From contig NZ_NFHZ01000009.1 in assembly GCF_002161555.1 (NCBI RefSeq), positions 1 to 64,000 of the forward strand: 64,000 nt of DNA, in the 5' to 3' direction. This stretch comes from Barnesiella sp. An55. Its GTDB lineage: Bacteria; Bacteroidota; Bacteroidia; Bacteroidales; Barnesiellaceae. The translations under genes were made by a program, and so were the position numbers. Shown here one piece after another: positions 17,986 through 26,797 of this stretch (positions are counted from its first letter, which is position 1; each line of letters opens with the position of its first letter). The notes under the pieces were generated by a model, which was given only the letters and a program-made list of their open reading frames with translations, searched no databases and had not been told where the DNA came from.

Positions 17986-20900
17986 TTATTCAACCGGTAC
18001 TATCTTTCCCAAAGAGAGATACCAGATAAAACCGGTTACCCGGGCATATCCCATCCCGCCGATAAGCTCCATGTAGGTACGCACCTGCCGCTTGTAGGAC
18101 GACCGTTCGACGGCTCCGAACTTATAGTCGATAACCGCCACACCATCGGGGGTTTCGACTACCCGGTCGGGACGATAGAACGAACCGTCGGCTTGCAAAA
18201 TCTCACGCTCGGTCCACACCTTTGCCCCGAGCGAGAACCACGGCTTCACCCGCTCGTCGCCCAGCCACTCTTCGAGCTTGCCGAGCGTCTCTGTGGCTTC
18301 GGCCACCGACAATTCGCCGGTCTGTACAAAGGAGGCCACCGTATCGTCCAGCCGGTCGAGGGTATCGACCTCGCTCAAGATACGGTGCATGAGGGTACCG
18401 TAGGCCCGGTCGTTCCCCTCGCCGAATACTCCCTTGCCCTGCAACCGCAAGTGCAGGCGGTTGCCCGGCTCGATAGAGCGATACACTCCCGAGGCGATGG
18501 TATGCCCCGCAACCTCGCTCACCGGCCTGTCGCCAGCCCGCCAGTCGCTGCCGGTCTCGTAATGCAAATCACCGCCGTCGCCACCCTCGGGGAAAAGTAT
18601 CTCGTTCAACAACGCCGATATACTGCCTGCGCTCTCTCGCTTCGCCCGGTTCTTCTGTGCCGGTGCAAAGATATGTAGCTCTTCGCCGGCCCGGGTAAAA
18701 GCCACATAGGCCACATTGAGGTTATCGATGTAAGCGTGCATCTTCTCGTCGAAATATTCGGTAGCATAATAGGTCTGAGCCAGACGACTGCTGTATCGTA
18801 AGGGAAGCACGGGAATCTGCGAAAAGGGCTCGCCCTGCGTGCGGCACCAGATAAAGTTGGTCTTGTCGGAACGATGATCGAGTTTCCAGTTACAAAACGG
18901 GATAATCACCACCTTGAATTCCAACCCCTTCGACTTGTGAATCGTCATCACCCGCATGGCATCCTGTTCCTGCGGGGTTGTCACCGAGAGCTTCTCCTCG
19001 TTGTCGTCCCACCAGGCCAGGAACGAAGCCAAATCGGCCGTGTGGGTGCGGCAATAGTCCAGCACATAATCCTGGAAAGCCTGTATATACACCCGTTCGC
19101 CCCGATCGTTCCCTACCCGGGTAAAGCGGGCAATGATGCGTTCGCACATTTCATACAAAGGCTCCTTGCGCACACTGTCGATAAAGTGCAGGAAATCGTC
19201 GTCGAGATGCTGCCCCATGTCGCCGCGATGTTCGAAATAGGAGAGTAGCACCGCCTCGTCGCTCCCGGCCGACTTCTGCCGGTTATACTCATAAACCGCC
19301 ATCACCCGGTTCAGTTCGTCGGATGGGTTTTGGATGTATCGCAAGATTCCCACCAGCAACCCGATAACCGGCGAGTTCTTGATGAGCAGCGACTCGCTCG
19401 AAATGACATCGTAGCGATAGCGTGGGTCGCGATTCTCGTCGTTGAGCCGCAACAAGAGATCGACCAGTAGGGTACCCTCGCGAGCCGTTCGTGTGAGAAA
19501 GGTGATATCGCCTGGCGAATAGCCCCGGTCTTGCAGGTCGCGCAACAGGTCGGGGATGCGCGACAAGGCCTCGTCGCAGAAATCGTCGCGGGTATCGGCC
19601 TCCCACAGGGTCACTTCTACCCGACCGCCCCGCGAGAGATTCGAGTCGCACACCTTCTGCTCGATATCGGCATAAGCCTTGCGCACCTTCACCTCAAAGT
19701 CTCCATCGACCAGAGCCGACTCCTGCACCTCGCGTTCCAACTCCTGCTGAAGCCGCTCGGCCGCCTCGCCGAAGATGCGGTTGTTGAACTCGACAACCCG
19801 GGCACAGCTGCGGTAATTCGTATCCATGGACCGCTCGCTATACTGCGACGGTCGGAAACAGGACTGAACCCCCTCATTGAGCAGCGACCAGTCGGAGTTT
19901 CGCCACCGGTATATACTCTGCTTCACATCACCCACAATCAGGTCGGTATGGTCGTGACTGAGACTCTCGCCGATGAGCGGAGCGAAATTGCGCCACTGCA
20001 GATTCGAGGTATCCTGAAACTCGTCGATCATAAAGTGATTTACCCGCGTCCCTATCTTCTCATAGATAAAGGGGGCATCGTTTTCGTTGATGACCTCGTT
20101 GAGGATACCGGCCGTATCGGAAAGCAGCAGCACGTTGTGCTCGCGTTCATACTCCTCGATGCGGCGGTCGATATCGACCAGGATACCCAGCGCATAGATA
20201 TATTTGGCACTTTGCAAGGCCGTATTGTAACGGACATAGGGCTCCCCGAAGGCAGTCACCACCTCCTGCATCACCGGGTTTAGCTCGGCATACAGCGAGT
20301 CGATGCACTCGGGGCGGTCGCTTTTGGCAAACCAGTTGTCGCGATTATCGACATTGTCCCTGAAGGTCTGGGTAGGCGGGTCATACTTGCCATCGGCCAA
20401 CTTGCCAAAGTAGAGTGCCCACGAGCGGCTCTTGCCCTTGAATCGGTCCATCGGCACGCCATGTCTCTCGATAATCGACCGGGCCGTCTCGCCCAGTTGG
20501 CGCAAAAGCGATTCAAACTCGCTCTTCAGGCGGCGCATCTCGCGCAGATAGCGGTCGAGCACTGTCTTGTCCTTGATTTGGGTCAGAATCGATTCGCGAA
20601 ACAGTTTGTAATTCTCCTTCGACAACTCGCCGGCCAACTCTCGCAAGTCGTCCTTGCGATCGGCCCGGTTGCCCAGGCTCCACCAGTTGCCCGACTCGAT
20701 GCGCTCCTGGGCATAATGCACCAGCCAGTTGAGCAAGCCCTTCTGGTCGTCGTCCGAGAGATCGGAGTACATGCGGTCGATAGCCGAGGCGGTCACGAAA
20801 TCGTTGTCCATCTCAACCTCGAAACTGCCCTGCAACCCCACCTCGCGGGTGAAATTGCGCAACACCTGCTGAAAAAAGCGGTCGATAGTACTGATATTAA

Positions 20901-21240
20901 AATAGGAAAAGTCGTGCAGCAACACATAGAGCGTCTCGGCAGCCGTAGCCTGTACCTGCCCGGGGTCACAGCCAAAAAGCCGTGTAAGCGTATCGAGGTA
21001 GGGCGACTGGTCGGGGTGGTGAGCCAACAAGTCGAGCTGAGCCACAATGCGGTGCTTCATCTCCTCGGTAGCCTTGTTGGTAAAGGTCACCGCCAGGATG
21101 CGCCGATGCGCCGAGTCGTTGCGACGGTAAATGCGATAGCGGCCCTCCTCGTCGCGATAACCCAACAACAGTTTGATATACTCGAGTGTGAGTGTATAGG
21201 TCTTTCCCGACCCTGCCGATGCCTTGTAGATGTGTAACAT
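17986..21240 (-). CDS. RecB/AddA-like UvrD helicase-nuclease
   Basis: A 1084-residue superfamily 1 helicase with a C-terminal PD-(D/E)XK nuclease. Walker A ASAGSGKT is at residues 7-14, motif Ia ILAVTFTNKATEEMK follows, Walker B is FMIDEFQDTSNLQW, and late motifs include VMTIHKSKGLEFKVV. The nuclease domain near the end shows YRPDRVVETPDGVAVIDYK and the QVRTYMEL (QxxxY) motif. It should act in double-strand-break processing as the large subunit of an AddAB/RecBCD-type enzyme. The expected partner nuclease gene is not adjacent. It starts 10 nt after the SUI1 gene, so the two are co-transcribed. Confidence 0.93.
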   Translation of the reverse strand: MLHIYKASAGSGKTYTLTLEYIKLLLGYRDEEGRYRIYRRNDSAHRRILAVTFTNKATEEMKHRIVAQLDLLAHHPDQSPYLDTLTRLFGCDPGQVQATAAETLYVLLHDFSYFNISTIDRFFQQVLRNFTREVGLQGSFEVEMDNDFVTASAIDRMYSDLSDDDQKGLLNWLVHYAQERIESGNWWSLGNRADRKDDLRELAGELSKENYKLFRESILTQIKDKTVLDRYLREMRRLKSEFESLLRQLGETARSIIERHGVPMDRFKGKSRSWALYFGKLADGKYDPPTQTFRDNVDNRDNWFAKSDRPECIDSLYAELNPVMQEVVTAFGEPYVRYNTALQSAKYIYALGILVDIDRRIEEYEREHNVLLLSDTAGILNEVINENDAPFIYEKIGTRVNHFMIDEFQDTSNLQWRNFAPLIGESLSHDHTDLIVGDVKQSIYRWRNSDWSLLNEGVQSCFRPSQYSERSMDTNYRSCARVVEFNNRIFGEAAERLQQELEREVQESALVDGDFEVKVRKAYADIEQKVCDSNLSRGGRVEVTLWEADTRDDFCDEALSRIPDLLRDLQDRGYSPGDITFLTRTAREGTLLVDLLLRLNDENRDPRYRYDVISSESLLIKNSPVIGLLVGILRYIQNPSDELNRVMAVYEYNRQKSAGSDEAVLLSYFEHRGDMGQHLDDDFLHFIDSVRKEPLYEMCERIIARFTRVGNDRGERVYIQAFQDYVLDYCRTHTADLASFLAWWDDNEEKLSVTTPQEQDAMRVMTIHKSKGLEFKVVIIPFCNWKLDHRSDKTNFIWCRTQGEPFSQIPVLPLRYSSRLAQTYYATEYFDEKMHAYIDNLNVAYVAFTRAGEELHIFAPAQKNRAKRESAGSISALLNEILFPEGGDGGDLHYETGSDWRAGDRPVSEVAGHTIASGVYRSIEPGNRLHLRLQGKGVFGEGNDRAYGTLMHRILSEVDTLDRLDDTVASFVQTGELSVAEATETLGKLEEWLGDERVKPWFSLGAKVWTEREILQADGSFYRPDRVVETPDGVAVIDYKFGAVERSSYKRQVRTYMELIGGMGYARVTGFIWYLSLGKIVPVE

Positions 21241-21250
21241 ACAGCCCCCC

Positions 21251-21595
21251 TCAGATTATGCGTGCCTTGTACCCGTCGGCCAACAAGAGTTCCAATACCT
21301 TCTGGCGGAAATCGCCCTGAATCAGAATCTCGCCATCCTTGTCCGAACCGCCCACGCCACACTTGGTTTTCAACTTCTTAGCCAAGGTGTGCAGGTCGTC
21401 GTCCGTACCTACGAAACCGGTCACGAGCGTGACCGACTTGCCGTTGCGGTTACGCTTGTCGAGCGAGACGCGCAACTGCTGTTTCGCCGGGGGCAAAGTT
21501 TCAACCTCTTCCTCCTCGTCCACTTCGAATTTGAAATCGGGATTGGTCGAATAGACCACATTCAATCGATCTTTCCAGTCGTTATTTTTTTTCAT
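21251..21595 (-). CDS. SUI1/eIF1-family translation factor (YciH-like)
   Basis: A 114-residue protein with an acidic linker (FEVDEEEEVETLPP) and a C-terminal SUI1 domain (SVTLVTGFVGTDDDLHTLAKKLKTKCGVGGSDKDGEILIQGD). Bacterial YciH proteins resemble eIF1 and may influence start-codon fidelity. Starts further upstream at 21616 or 21688 are possible, but the nearest -7 box (21634-21627) puts transcription start near 21620, so ATG at 21595 with a leader of about 25 nt is preferred. Confidence 0.9.
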   Translation of the reverse strand: MKKNNDWKDRLNVVYSTNPDFKFEVDEEEEVETLPPAKQQLRVSLDKRNRNGKSVTLVTGFVGTDDDLHTLAKKLKTKCGVGGSDKDGEILIQGDFRQKVLELLLADGYKARII

Positions 21596-21626
21596 TGCGG
21601 CTTTTCTTGGGTTCATTTTTGTGTAA

Positions 21627-21695
21627 CAAAGATAGGCAAAGTCGAAAGTAGAAAAACAAGCTTGCTTGATTTTTATACTGAGACGCATCCTATTT
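21627..21695 (-). repeat. promoter-bearing dispersed repeat, copy 2 (toward SUI1-recB)
   Basis: Minus-strand CTTG (21660-21657), 22 nt, TATCTTTG (21634-21627), then hairpin CAAGC-TT-GCTTG flanked by A and T runs, and the conserved distal block ending CGCATCCTAT. It closely resembles copy 7 at 58057. Confidence 0.75.
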
Positions 21696-21699
21696 TATC

Positions 21700-21782
21700 C
21701 AAAGATAGGCAAAGTCGAGTGCAGTGACAAACAGAAAACAAAGTTTTCAAAGTTTGACTATGCCAAACCGAATTCTATCTTC
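21700..21782 (-). repeat. promoter-bearing dispersed repeat, copy 3 (tandem)
   Basis: Minus-strand TTTG (21731-21728), exactly 20 nt, TATCTTTG (21707-21700), hairpin AGAAAAC-AAA-GTTTTC(A), and the distal block GACTATGCCAAACCGAATTC. It is directly behind copy 2 in the same orientation. Confidence 0.75.
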
Positions 21783-21784
21783 TG

Positions 21785-21825
21785 TAAAGATAACGAAAAG
21801 AGCGTGAAAAACAAAAACCGACTCT
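21785..21825 (-). repeat. partial promoter repeat, copy 4 (tandem, degenerate)
   Basis: TATCTTTA (21792-21785) and TTTG (21815-21812) with a 19-nt spacer, directly behind copy 3. The distal hairpin part is absent or decayed. Confidence 0.5.
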
Positions 21826-21875
21826 CCCGTTTCTCTTTGCAATAATCGGGCAAATTCCACGTTATATAGGATACA

Positions 21876-24800
21876 ATGAAGACGAACGCTACACACTATA
21901 TATATACAAAAAGAACTTTGATGCGCTTGTGCATGGGAATATTTCTATGCATGATAGCATTGATATACAATCCATTGCAGGCTCTCAACGCCAGCCATTA
22001 CGCCTCGCGGTCGCAACTGGCCGAGGGGTTATGGGTCAAAGTATCGGTGGGCGAATCGGGCATTCACCAAATCACCTACCAGGAGTTGAAAAAGTGGGGA
22101 TTCTCCAACCCCGCAGCCGTCACGGTATATGGCTACGGTGGTGCCATACTGCCCGAGACCTTCTCCGACGACGACATCGACGACCTCAACCAACTGCCCG
22201 TTCTCGACACCGGCTCCAAGATACTCTTCTATGCACAAGGGCCCGTATCGTGGAGTTACGACGAGAAGAGCCAGGAGTACAAGCACACGCAAAACCCCTA
22301 CTCTACGGCCGGATACTACTTCCTCACCGACAGTAAAAGCCGCACGGCCACCCTCACCGACCGCACCACGGCGAGTGTGGCAGGAGCGACCGACATCACC
22401 TCGTTCGACGAACATGCCGTCTATGAGCAAGACCAGTATTCGCCCGGGGCCACGGGTCGCACCTTCCTGGGCGAGGATTTCCGCTATACCACCTCGCGCA
22501 ACTTCACCTTCGAGCTGCCCGGTGTGGACAACTCCGAACCGGTAAAACTGCGCACCGTATTTGCCGCAAAGGTAGTGGGGGGAACCAGCAAGCTGGTGTT
22601 TACCTACCAGGGAGAAACAATGCCCGAAAGTTCGACCGACAATATCTCGGCCGGATCGGAGAGTTCCTACGAATTCTTCAAGAATACCTCGACCCTCAAG
22701 GAGTTCAACCTCGACAGCGAAGAGCTCGCCTTCTCACTGCTCTTCCGGCAAAACGGGGGGAGCCTCTCCCTGGCCCGGCTCGACTACTTCCGGTTCAACT
22801 ACAAGCGCAAGCTGCAGCTCTACAACGGCAGCATCCAGTTCAGGCTGAAACAAATGCCACAGAACGGCTGCTATGCCCTGCCCGGCTACACGACAACCAC
22901 GCACATTTGGGACATATCGAATCCTCAAAACCCCGTCAACATCATCCCCAGCGTCGAGAACGGAGTGGCACGTTTCGGCATTACCGCAGCCCATGAAGAG
23001 TATGTGGCCTTCGACACCCAGGCAAGCGTAGGCTCGGTTACCTTTGTCGAGACCGTAGCCAATCAAGACCTGCACGGCATGGCCACCCCCGACATGGTGA
23101 TTCTCACCCCCAAGGAATATCTCTCCTACGCACAAAGCATTGCCCAACTTCACCAGGAAACCGACGGACTCGAAGTCGCTGTAATCGAACACACCAAGGT
23201 ATTCAACGAGTTTTCGTCGGGTACCCCCGACGCCACGGCCTACCGCCGGCTGATGAAGATGTTTTTCGACCGCGAAGGCGGTATCGGGGGCAAACAACTC
23301 TATCTGCTGCTTTTCGGTAAGGGACTCTACGACAACCGCAAGATCGGCGAGACCGGCAAGTATGTGAAATATCCCACCCTGCTCACCTACCAGCACGGCT
23401 CCGGCAACGACGAGCGCGCCTCCTACACGACCGACGACTACTTCGGGTTCCTCGACGACGGCTCGGGCGTGCGCATTGCCTCCGACAAGCTGCGCGTGAG
23501 TGTAGGCCGCCTGCCGGTCAAGAGCGAACAAGAGGCCAAAGATGTGGTCGATAAACTGCTCAACTATGTAGCCAACACCGATAAAGGCTCTTGGAAAAAC
23601 CAGGTATGCGTCGTAGCCGACGACGAAAACTATGCCACCCACATGAAACAGGCCGAGGATATCTGTAACATCCTCGAGAACAGCGATGCCCATTGCTTTG
23701 TCAATAAAATCTATACCGATGCCTACACGGCCGAGATTACCTCGACCGGCCGCACCTACCCCTCGGCCAAGAAGAAACTCTTCCAGGTACTCGCCGACGG
23801 AGTGCTCGTGGTCGATTACATCGGTCACGGCAGCACGGTAGCCTGGACTCACGAAAACCTGCTCAATATCACCGACATACAGTCGATGTACCTGAGACGG
23901 CTGCCCCTCTTCATCACCGCAACCTGCGACTTTGGGCGCTATGACCACGAAGATACCTCGGGTGGCGAAATCCTCTGCCTCAACCCCAGCGGTGGCGGCA
24001 TCGCCCTCATCACCACCACCCGTGTGGTCTATATCAGCGACAACCACTACCTCAACAAAGGGGTAGCCCAAGAGATTTTCAAGAAAGACGAAAACAGCGG
24101 ATATCCCCGGTTGGGCGACATCCTGCGCGAGGCCAAATGCAACATCCAGCAAACCGACAGCAACAAGCTCAACTACACGCTGTTGGGCGACCCGGCTCTG
24201 AAACTGCTTTACCCCGATTACCAAATCAAGGTAACCGAAATCAACGGCCAGGACATTACCCAAACTACCCCCACCATACAAGCCCGCGACTCGGTCGTTA
24301 TCAAAGGCGAAATCTATACGCCACAGGGCGAGAAGGCAACCGACTACAACGGTATCATCTGCCCCACGGTCTATGATTCGGAGGTATCGGTAGTGACCCA
24401 CGGATATGGCGAGGAGGGTGAAGTCTTTGAATTCTCGGAACGAAGCAACCGCCTCTATGTGGGGAAAGACTCGATTGTGGGCGGGCAGTTTGAAATCGCC
24501 TTCAAAATGCCGCGTGAAATCAACTTTGCCGATGACCGAGGATTAATAAACCTCTACTGCTACAACGACCAGGATCAGGAGGGCAGCGGCAACGAATCGA
24601 ACTTTATCATAGGCGGGTTCAACGACAACTCGAACGACGACTTCGACGGGCCCGAAATTTACTATGCCTTCCTCAACTCGCAGGACTTCCAGAACGGCGA
24701 CGAAGTAAACGAGTCGCCCATGCTCATTGCCGAAGTCTATGACCCCTCGGGCATCAACATCTCCGACGCCGGGATAGGCCACCAGATGACTGTCACGATC

Positions 24801-25304
24801 GACAACCAGACGCTATACACCGATGTGGCATCCTATTTCGATCCCGCCATCGGCGACCCCGGCCGTGGATTTATCAACTACCCCCTGAGCGACCTGAGCG
24901 AAGGAAACCACACCTTGAAACTGAAGGTATGGGATACCGAGAACAACTCGTCGGAAGTGGAGTTGGCCTTCACCGTAAAAGCCGGACTCAAGCCCGTCAT
25001 CTACGACCTGTATGCCGACCAGAACCCGGCCAGTACATCGACCAATTTCTACCTCAGGCACAACCGCCCCGACGCCATCATCAACGTCACCATATCGGTC
25101 TATAACCTCATGGGTATCGAAGTATGGCGCTACACCGGCCGAGGGCTCTCAGACATGTATCGCTCCTACCCCATCAGCTGGGATTTGACCGACAGCAGCG
25201 GCCGACGGGTGCCCGGTGGTATCTACCTCTACAAAGCCCTCATCTCGACCGACAACGAGCACGAAGCCACCCGCTCGAAAAAACTTTGTGTCACCGGCCA
25301 GTAG
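21876..25304 (+). CDS. PorU-like type IX secretion sortase (first paralogue)
   Basis: A 1142-residue cell-surface gingipain-family (C25) cysteine protease. The signal-anchor-like N-terminus is followed by beta-rich modules, then the C25 core from about residue 395 (GTPDATAYRRLMKMFF, RASYTTDDYFGFLDD). The catalytic pair is H651 (DYIGHGS) and C684 (TATCDFGRYDHEDTSGGE), which resembles the canonical PorU sites. The C-terminus has an Ig-like region and a FlgD-like/type IX-type tail (GRRVPGGIYLYKALIS). PorU removes the C-terminal signal of type IX cargo and attaches it to A-LPS. It is a diverged relative of the gene at 26798; which of the two is the main sortase is not certain. Confidence 0.88.
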   Translation: MKTNATHYIYTKRTLMRLCMGIFLCMIALIYNPLQALNASHYASRSQLAEGLWVKVSVGESGIHQITYQELKKWGFSNPAAVTVYGYGGAILPETFSDDDIDDLNQLPVLDTGSKILFYAQGPVSWSYDEKSQEYKHTQNPYSTAGYYFLTDSKSRTATLTDRTTASVAGATDITSFDEHAVYEQDQYSPGATGRTFLGEDFRYTTSRNFTFELPGVDNSEPVKLRTVFAAKVVGGTSKLVFTYQGETMPESSTDNISAGSESSYEFFKNTSTLKEFNLDSEELAFSLLFRQNGGSLSLARLDYFRFNYKRKLQLYNGSIQFRLKQMPQNGCYALPGYTTTTHIWDISNPQNPVNIIPSVENGVARFGITAAHEEYVAFDTQASVGSVTFVETVANQDLHGMATPDMVILTPKEYLSYAQSIAQLHQETDGLEVAVIEHTKVFNEFSSGTPDATAYRRLMKMFFDREGGIGGKQLYLLLFGKGLYDNRKIGETGKYVKYPTLLTYQHGSGNDERASYTTDDYFGFLDDGSGVRIASDKLRVSVGRLPVKSEQEAKDVVDKLLNYVANTDKGSWKNQVCVVADDENYATHMKQAEDICNILENSDAHCFVNKIYTDAYTAEITSTGRTYPSAKKKLFQVLADGVLVVDYIGHGSTVAWTHENLLNITDIQSMYLRRLPLFITATCDFGRYDHEDTSGGEILCLNPSGGGIALITTTRVVYISDNHYLNKGVAQEIFKKDENSGYPRLGDILREAKCNIQQTDSNKLNYTLLGDPALKLLYPDYQIKVTEINGQDITQTTPTIQARDSVVIKGEIYTPQGEKATDYNGIICPTVYDSEVSVVTHGYGEEGEVFEFSERSNRLYVGKDSIVGGQFEIAFKMPREINFADDRGLINLYCYNDQDQEGSGNESNFIIGGFNDNSNDDFDGPEIYYAFLNSQDFQNGDEVNESPMLIAEVYDPSGINISDAGIGHQMTVTIDNQTLYTDVASYFDPAIGDPGRGFINYPLSDLSEGNHTLKLKVWDTENNSSEVELAFTVKAGLKPVIYDLYADQNPASTSTNFYLRHNRPDAIINVTISVYNLMGIEVWRYTGRGLSDMYRSYPISWDLTDSSGRRVPGGIYLYKALISTDNEHEATRSKKLCVTGQ

Positions 25305-25404
25305 CCGCGATACACCAGCCTAACGCCCGTCTCGACGAGACAACCGGGAGAGAGAAAAGCAGAGGAGCCGAAAAATATTTGTCTCAAAATTCGGTATTTT
25401 ATTA

Positions 25405-25412
25405 TATCTTTG
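25405..25412 (+). promoter_or_regulatory. possible upstream -7 box for rex
   Basis: TATCTTTG with a TTG 23 nt further upstream. It lies 73 nt before a second, better promoter; rex may have two start sites. Confidence 0.35.
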
Positions 25413-25454
25413 TAAATCAAATGAAACAAGCCTCATCCGGCCAGGCGGGCGAGC

Positions 25455-25485
25455 TTGTCAGTACCGGAGGTTTGTTGTAAATTTG
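25455..25485 (+). promoter_or_regulatory. promoter of rex
   Basis: TTG at 25455-25457, 20-nt spacer, TAAATTTG at 25478-25485, leaving a leader of about 16 nt to the rex ATG. Confidence 0.7.
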
Positions 25486-25507
25486 TATCGTCAAAACAGA
25501 CAAAAAG

Positions 25508-26155
25508 ATGGAAAGCTCTGAATCAAAATCTACCGTTAAGTTACCGGAGCCCTCGCTTCGCCGGCTCCCCTGGTATTTGGCTTACATCAAACTGCTGCAA
25601 ACCAAAGGAGAGGAATATGTATCCTCGACCCAAATAGCCAAAGAGATAGGCGTCGATTCGTCAAAAATAGCCAAGGATCTCTCGTTCATCAACATCTCGG
25701 GAAAGACCCGTGTAGGATACGAAATCAATTCGCTGGTAGCCGTGCTCGAGGAGTTCCTTGGGTTCACCTCCATGCACAAGGCCTTTATCTTCGGGGTGGG
25801 CAGTCTGGGAGCCGCCCTCATGCAAGACTCGGGTCTGTCGCAATATGGACTCGAGGTTGTCGCCGGCTTCGACATTAAGCCCGAGCTGGCCGGCACCTTT
25901 GTCAACCACATCCCCATCTATCACCTCTCCCAGTTTGCCCAAAAGCAAAAGGAGCTGGGCGTGCAGATCGGTATCCTCACCGTGCCCATCGACAAAGCAC
26001 AAAGCGCCACCGAAGAGATGATTGCCGGCGGTATCAAGGCGATATGGAACTTCACCCCCTATCGTATCCGAGTGCCCAAGCACATTGTTATCCAGAACAC
26101 ATCGATCTATGCCCATTTGGCCGTCATGTTCAACCGGCTGAACAACCTCAAATAA
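25508..26155 (+). CDS. rex: redox-sensing transcriptional repressor Rex
   Basis: Rex (215 aa) senses the NADH/NAD+ ratio and represses fermentation and respiration genes. The N-terminal winged helix (TQIAKEIGVDSSKIAKDLSF) carries the DNA-recognition helix. The Rossmann domain starts with FIFGVGSLGAALM (GxGxxG NAD site), and the C-terminal helix for domain swapping is present. It sits between the two PorU-like genes; this looks like chance packing rather than a functional link. The downstream FAH-family gene follows after only 9 nt. Confidence 0.95.
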   Translation: MESSESKSTVKLPEPSLRRLPWYLAYIKLLQTKGEEYVSSTQIAKEIGVDSSKIAKDLSFINISGKTRVGYEINSLVAVLEEFLGFTSMHKAFIFGVGSLGAALMQDSGLSQYGLEVVAGFDIKPELAGTFVNHIPIYHLSQFAQKQKELGVQIGILTVPIDKAQSATEEMIAGGIKAIWNFTPYRIRVPKHIVIQNTSIYAHLAVMFNRLNNLK

Positions 26156-26164
26156 ATCGCACGT

Positions 26165-26782
26165 ATGAAAATTATTGCCGTCGGCTGGAATTATCAATCG
26201 CACAATGCAGAGATGGCTCAGAAAGAGCTGCCCAAAGTCCCCGTCGTATTTACCATGCCCGAGACCTCCCTGCTCAAAGACGGAAAACCCTTTTTCCTGC
26301 CCAACTTCTCCAACCGCATCGAATACGAAACCGAACTGGTGTTTCACGTCTCCCGCCTGGGCAAGAACATTGCTCCCAAATTTGCCCACCGTTACTACGA
26401 CGCCGTGACCGTAGGCATCGACTTTACCGCCCGCGACATCCAGGCCGAAGCCCGGCGTGCAGGCAACCCCTGGGACATCTCCAAAGGGTTTGACTACTCG
26501 GCCCCCATCGGCCGGTTCCTCCCCCTGCCCGAGCTACCGCCCAAGGCCGACAACATCACCTTTTCCATGTCGATCAACGGCACCCAAGTGCAACAAGGCA
26601 ACAGCAGCGACATGATTTTCCCTATCGACCAGATTATCGCCTATGTGAGCCAGTTCTACACCCTCAAGATAGGCGACATCATTTTCACCGGCACCCCGGC
26701 CGGTGTCGGCCCGGTGAAGATAGGCGACCACATCGAAGGATTCATCGGCAACACCCAGGTGCTCGATTTTTTTGTTAAATAG
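26165..26782 (+). CDS. fumarylacetoacetate hydrolase family protein
   Basis: A 205-residue single-domain FAH protein. Metal-binding acidic residues are visible in FSNRIEYETELVFHVSR (E-x-E) and VTVGIDFTARDIQ. The C-terminal GDIIFTGTPAGVGPVKIGD is the family hallmark. Members are hydrolases, decarboxylases (oxaloacetate, acylpyruvate) or isomerases; the short form fits an acylpyruvase or oxaloacetate decarboxylase, but the substrate is not determined. It is co-transcribed with rex (gap 9 nt) and ends 15 nt before the second PorU-like gene. Confidence 0.88.
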   Translation: MKIIAVGWNYQSHNAEMAQKELPKVPVVFTMPETSLLKDGKPFFLPNFSNRIEYETELVFHVSRLGKNIAPKFAHRYYDAVTVGIDFTARDIQAEARRAGNPWDISKGFDYSAPIGRFLPLPELPPKADNITFSMSINGTQVQQGNSSDMIFPIDQIIAYVSQFYTLKIGDIIFTGTPAGVGPVKIGDHIEGFIGNTQVLDFFVK

Positions 26783-26797
26783 CCATTTGTCAAACCA

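Noticed and set aside
22734-24401. 555-codon minus-strand open frame
   Set aside because: Shadow of the first PorU-like gene, of low complexity (Val/Gly/Ala/Asp rich), with no promoter or known family.
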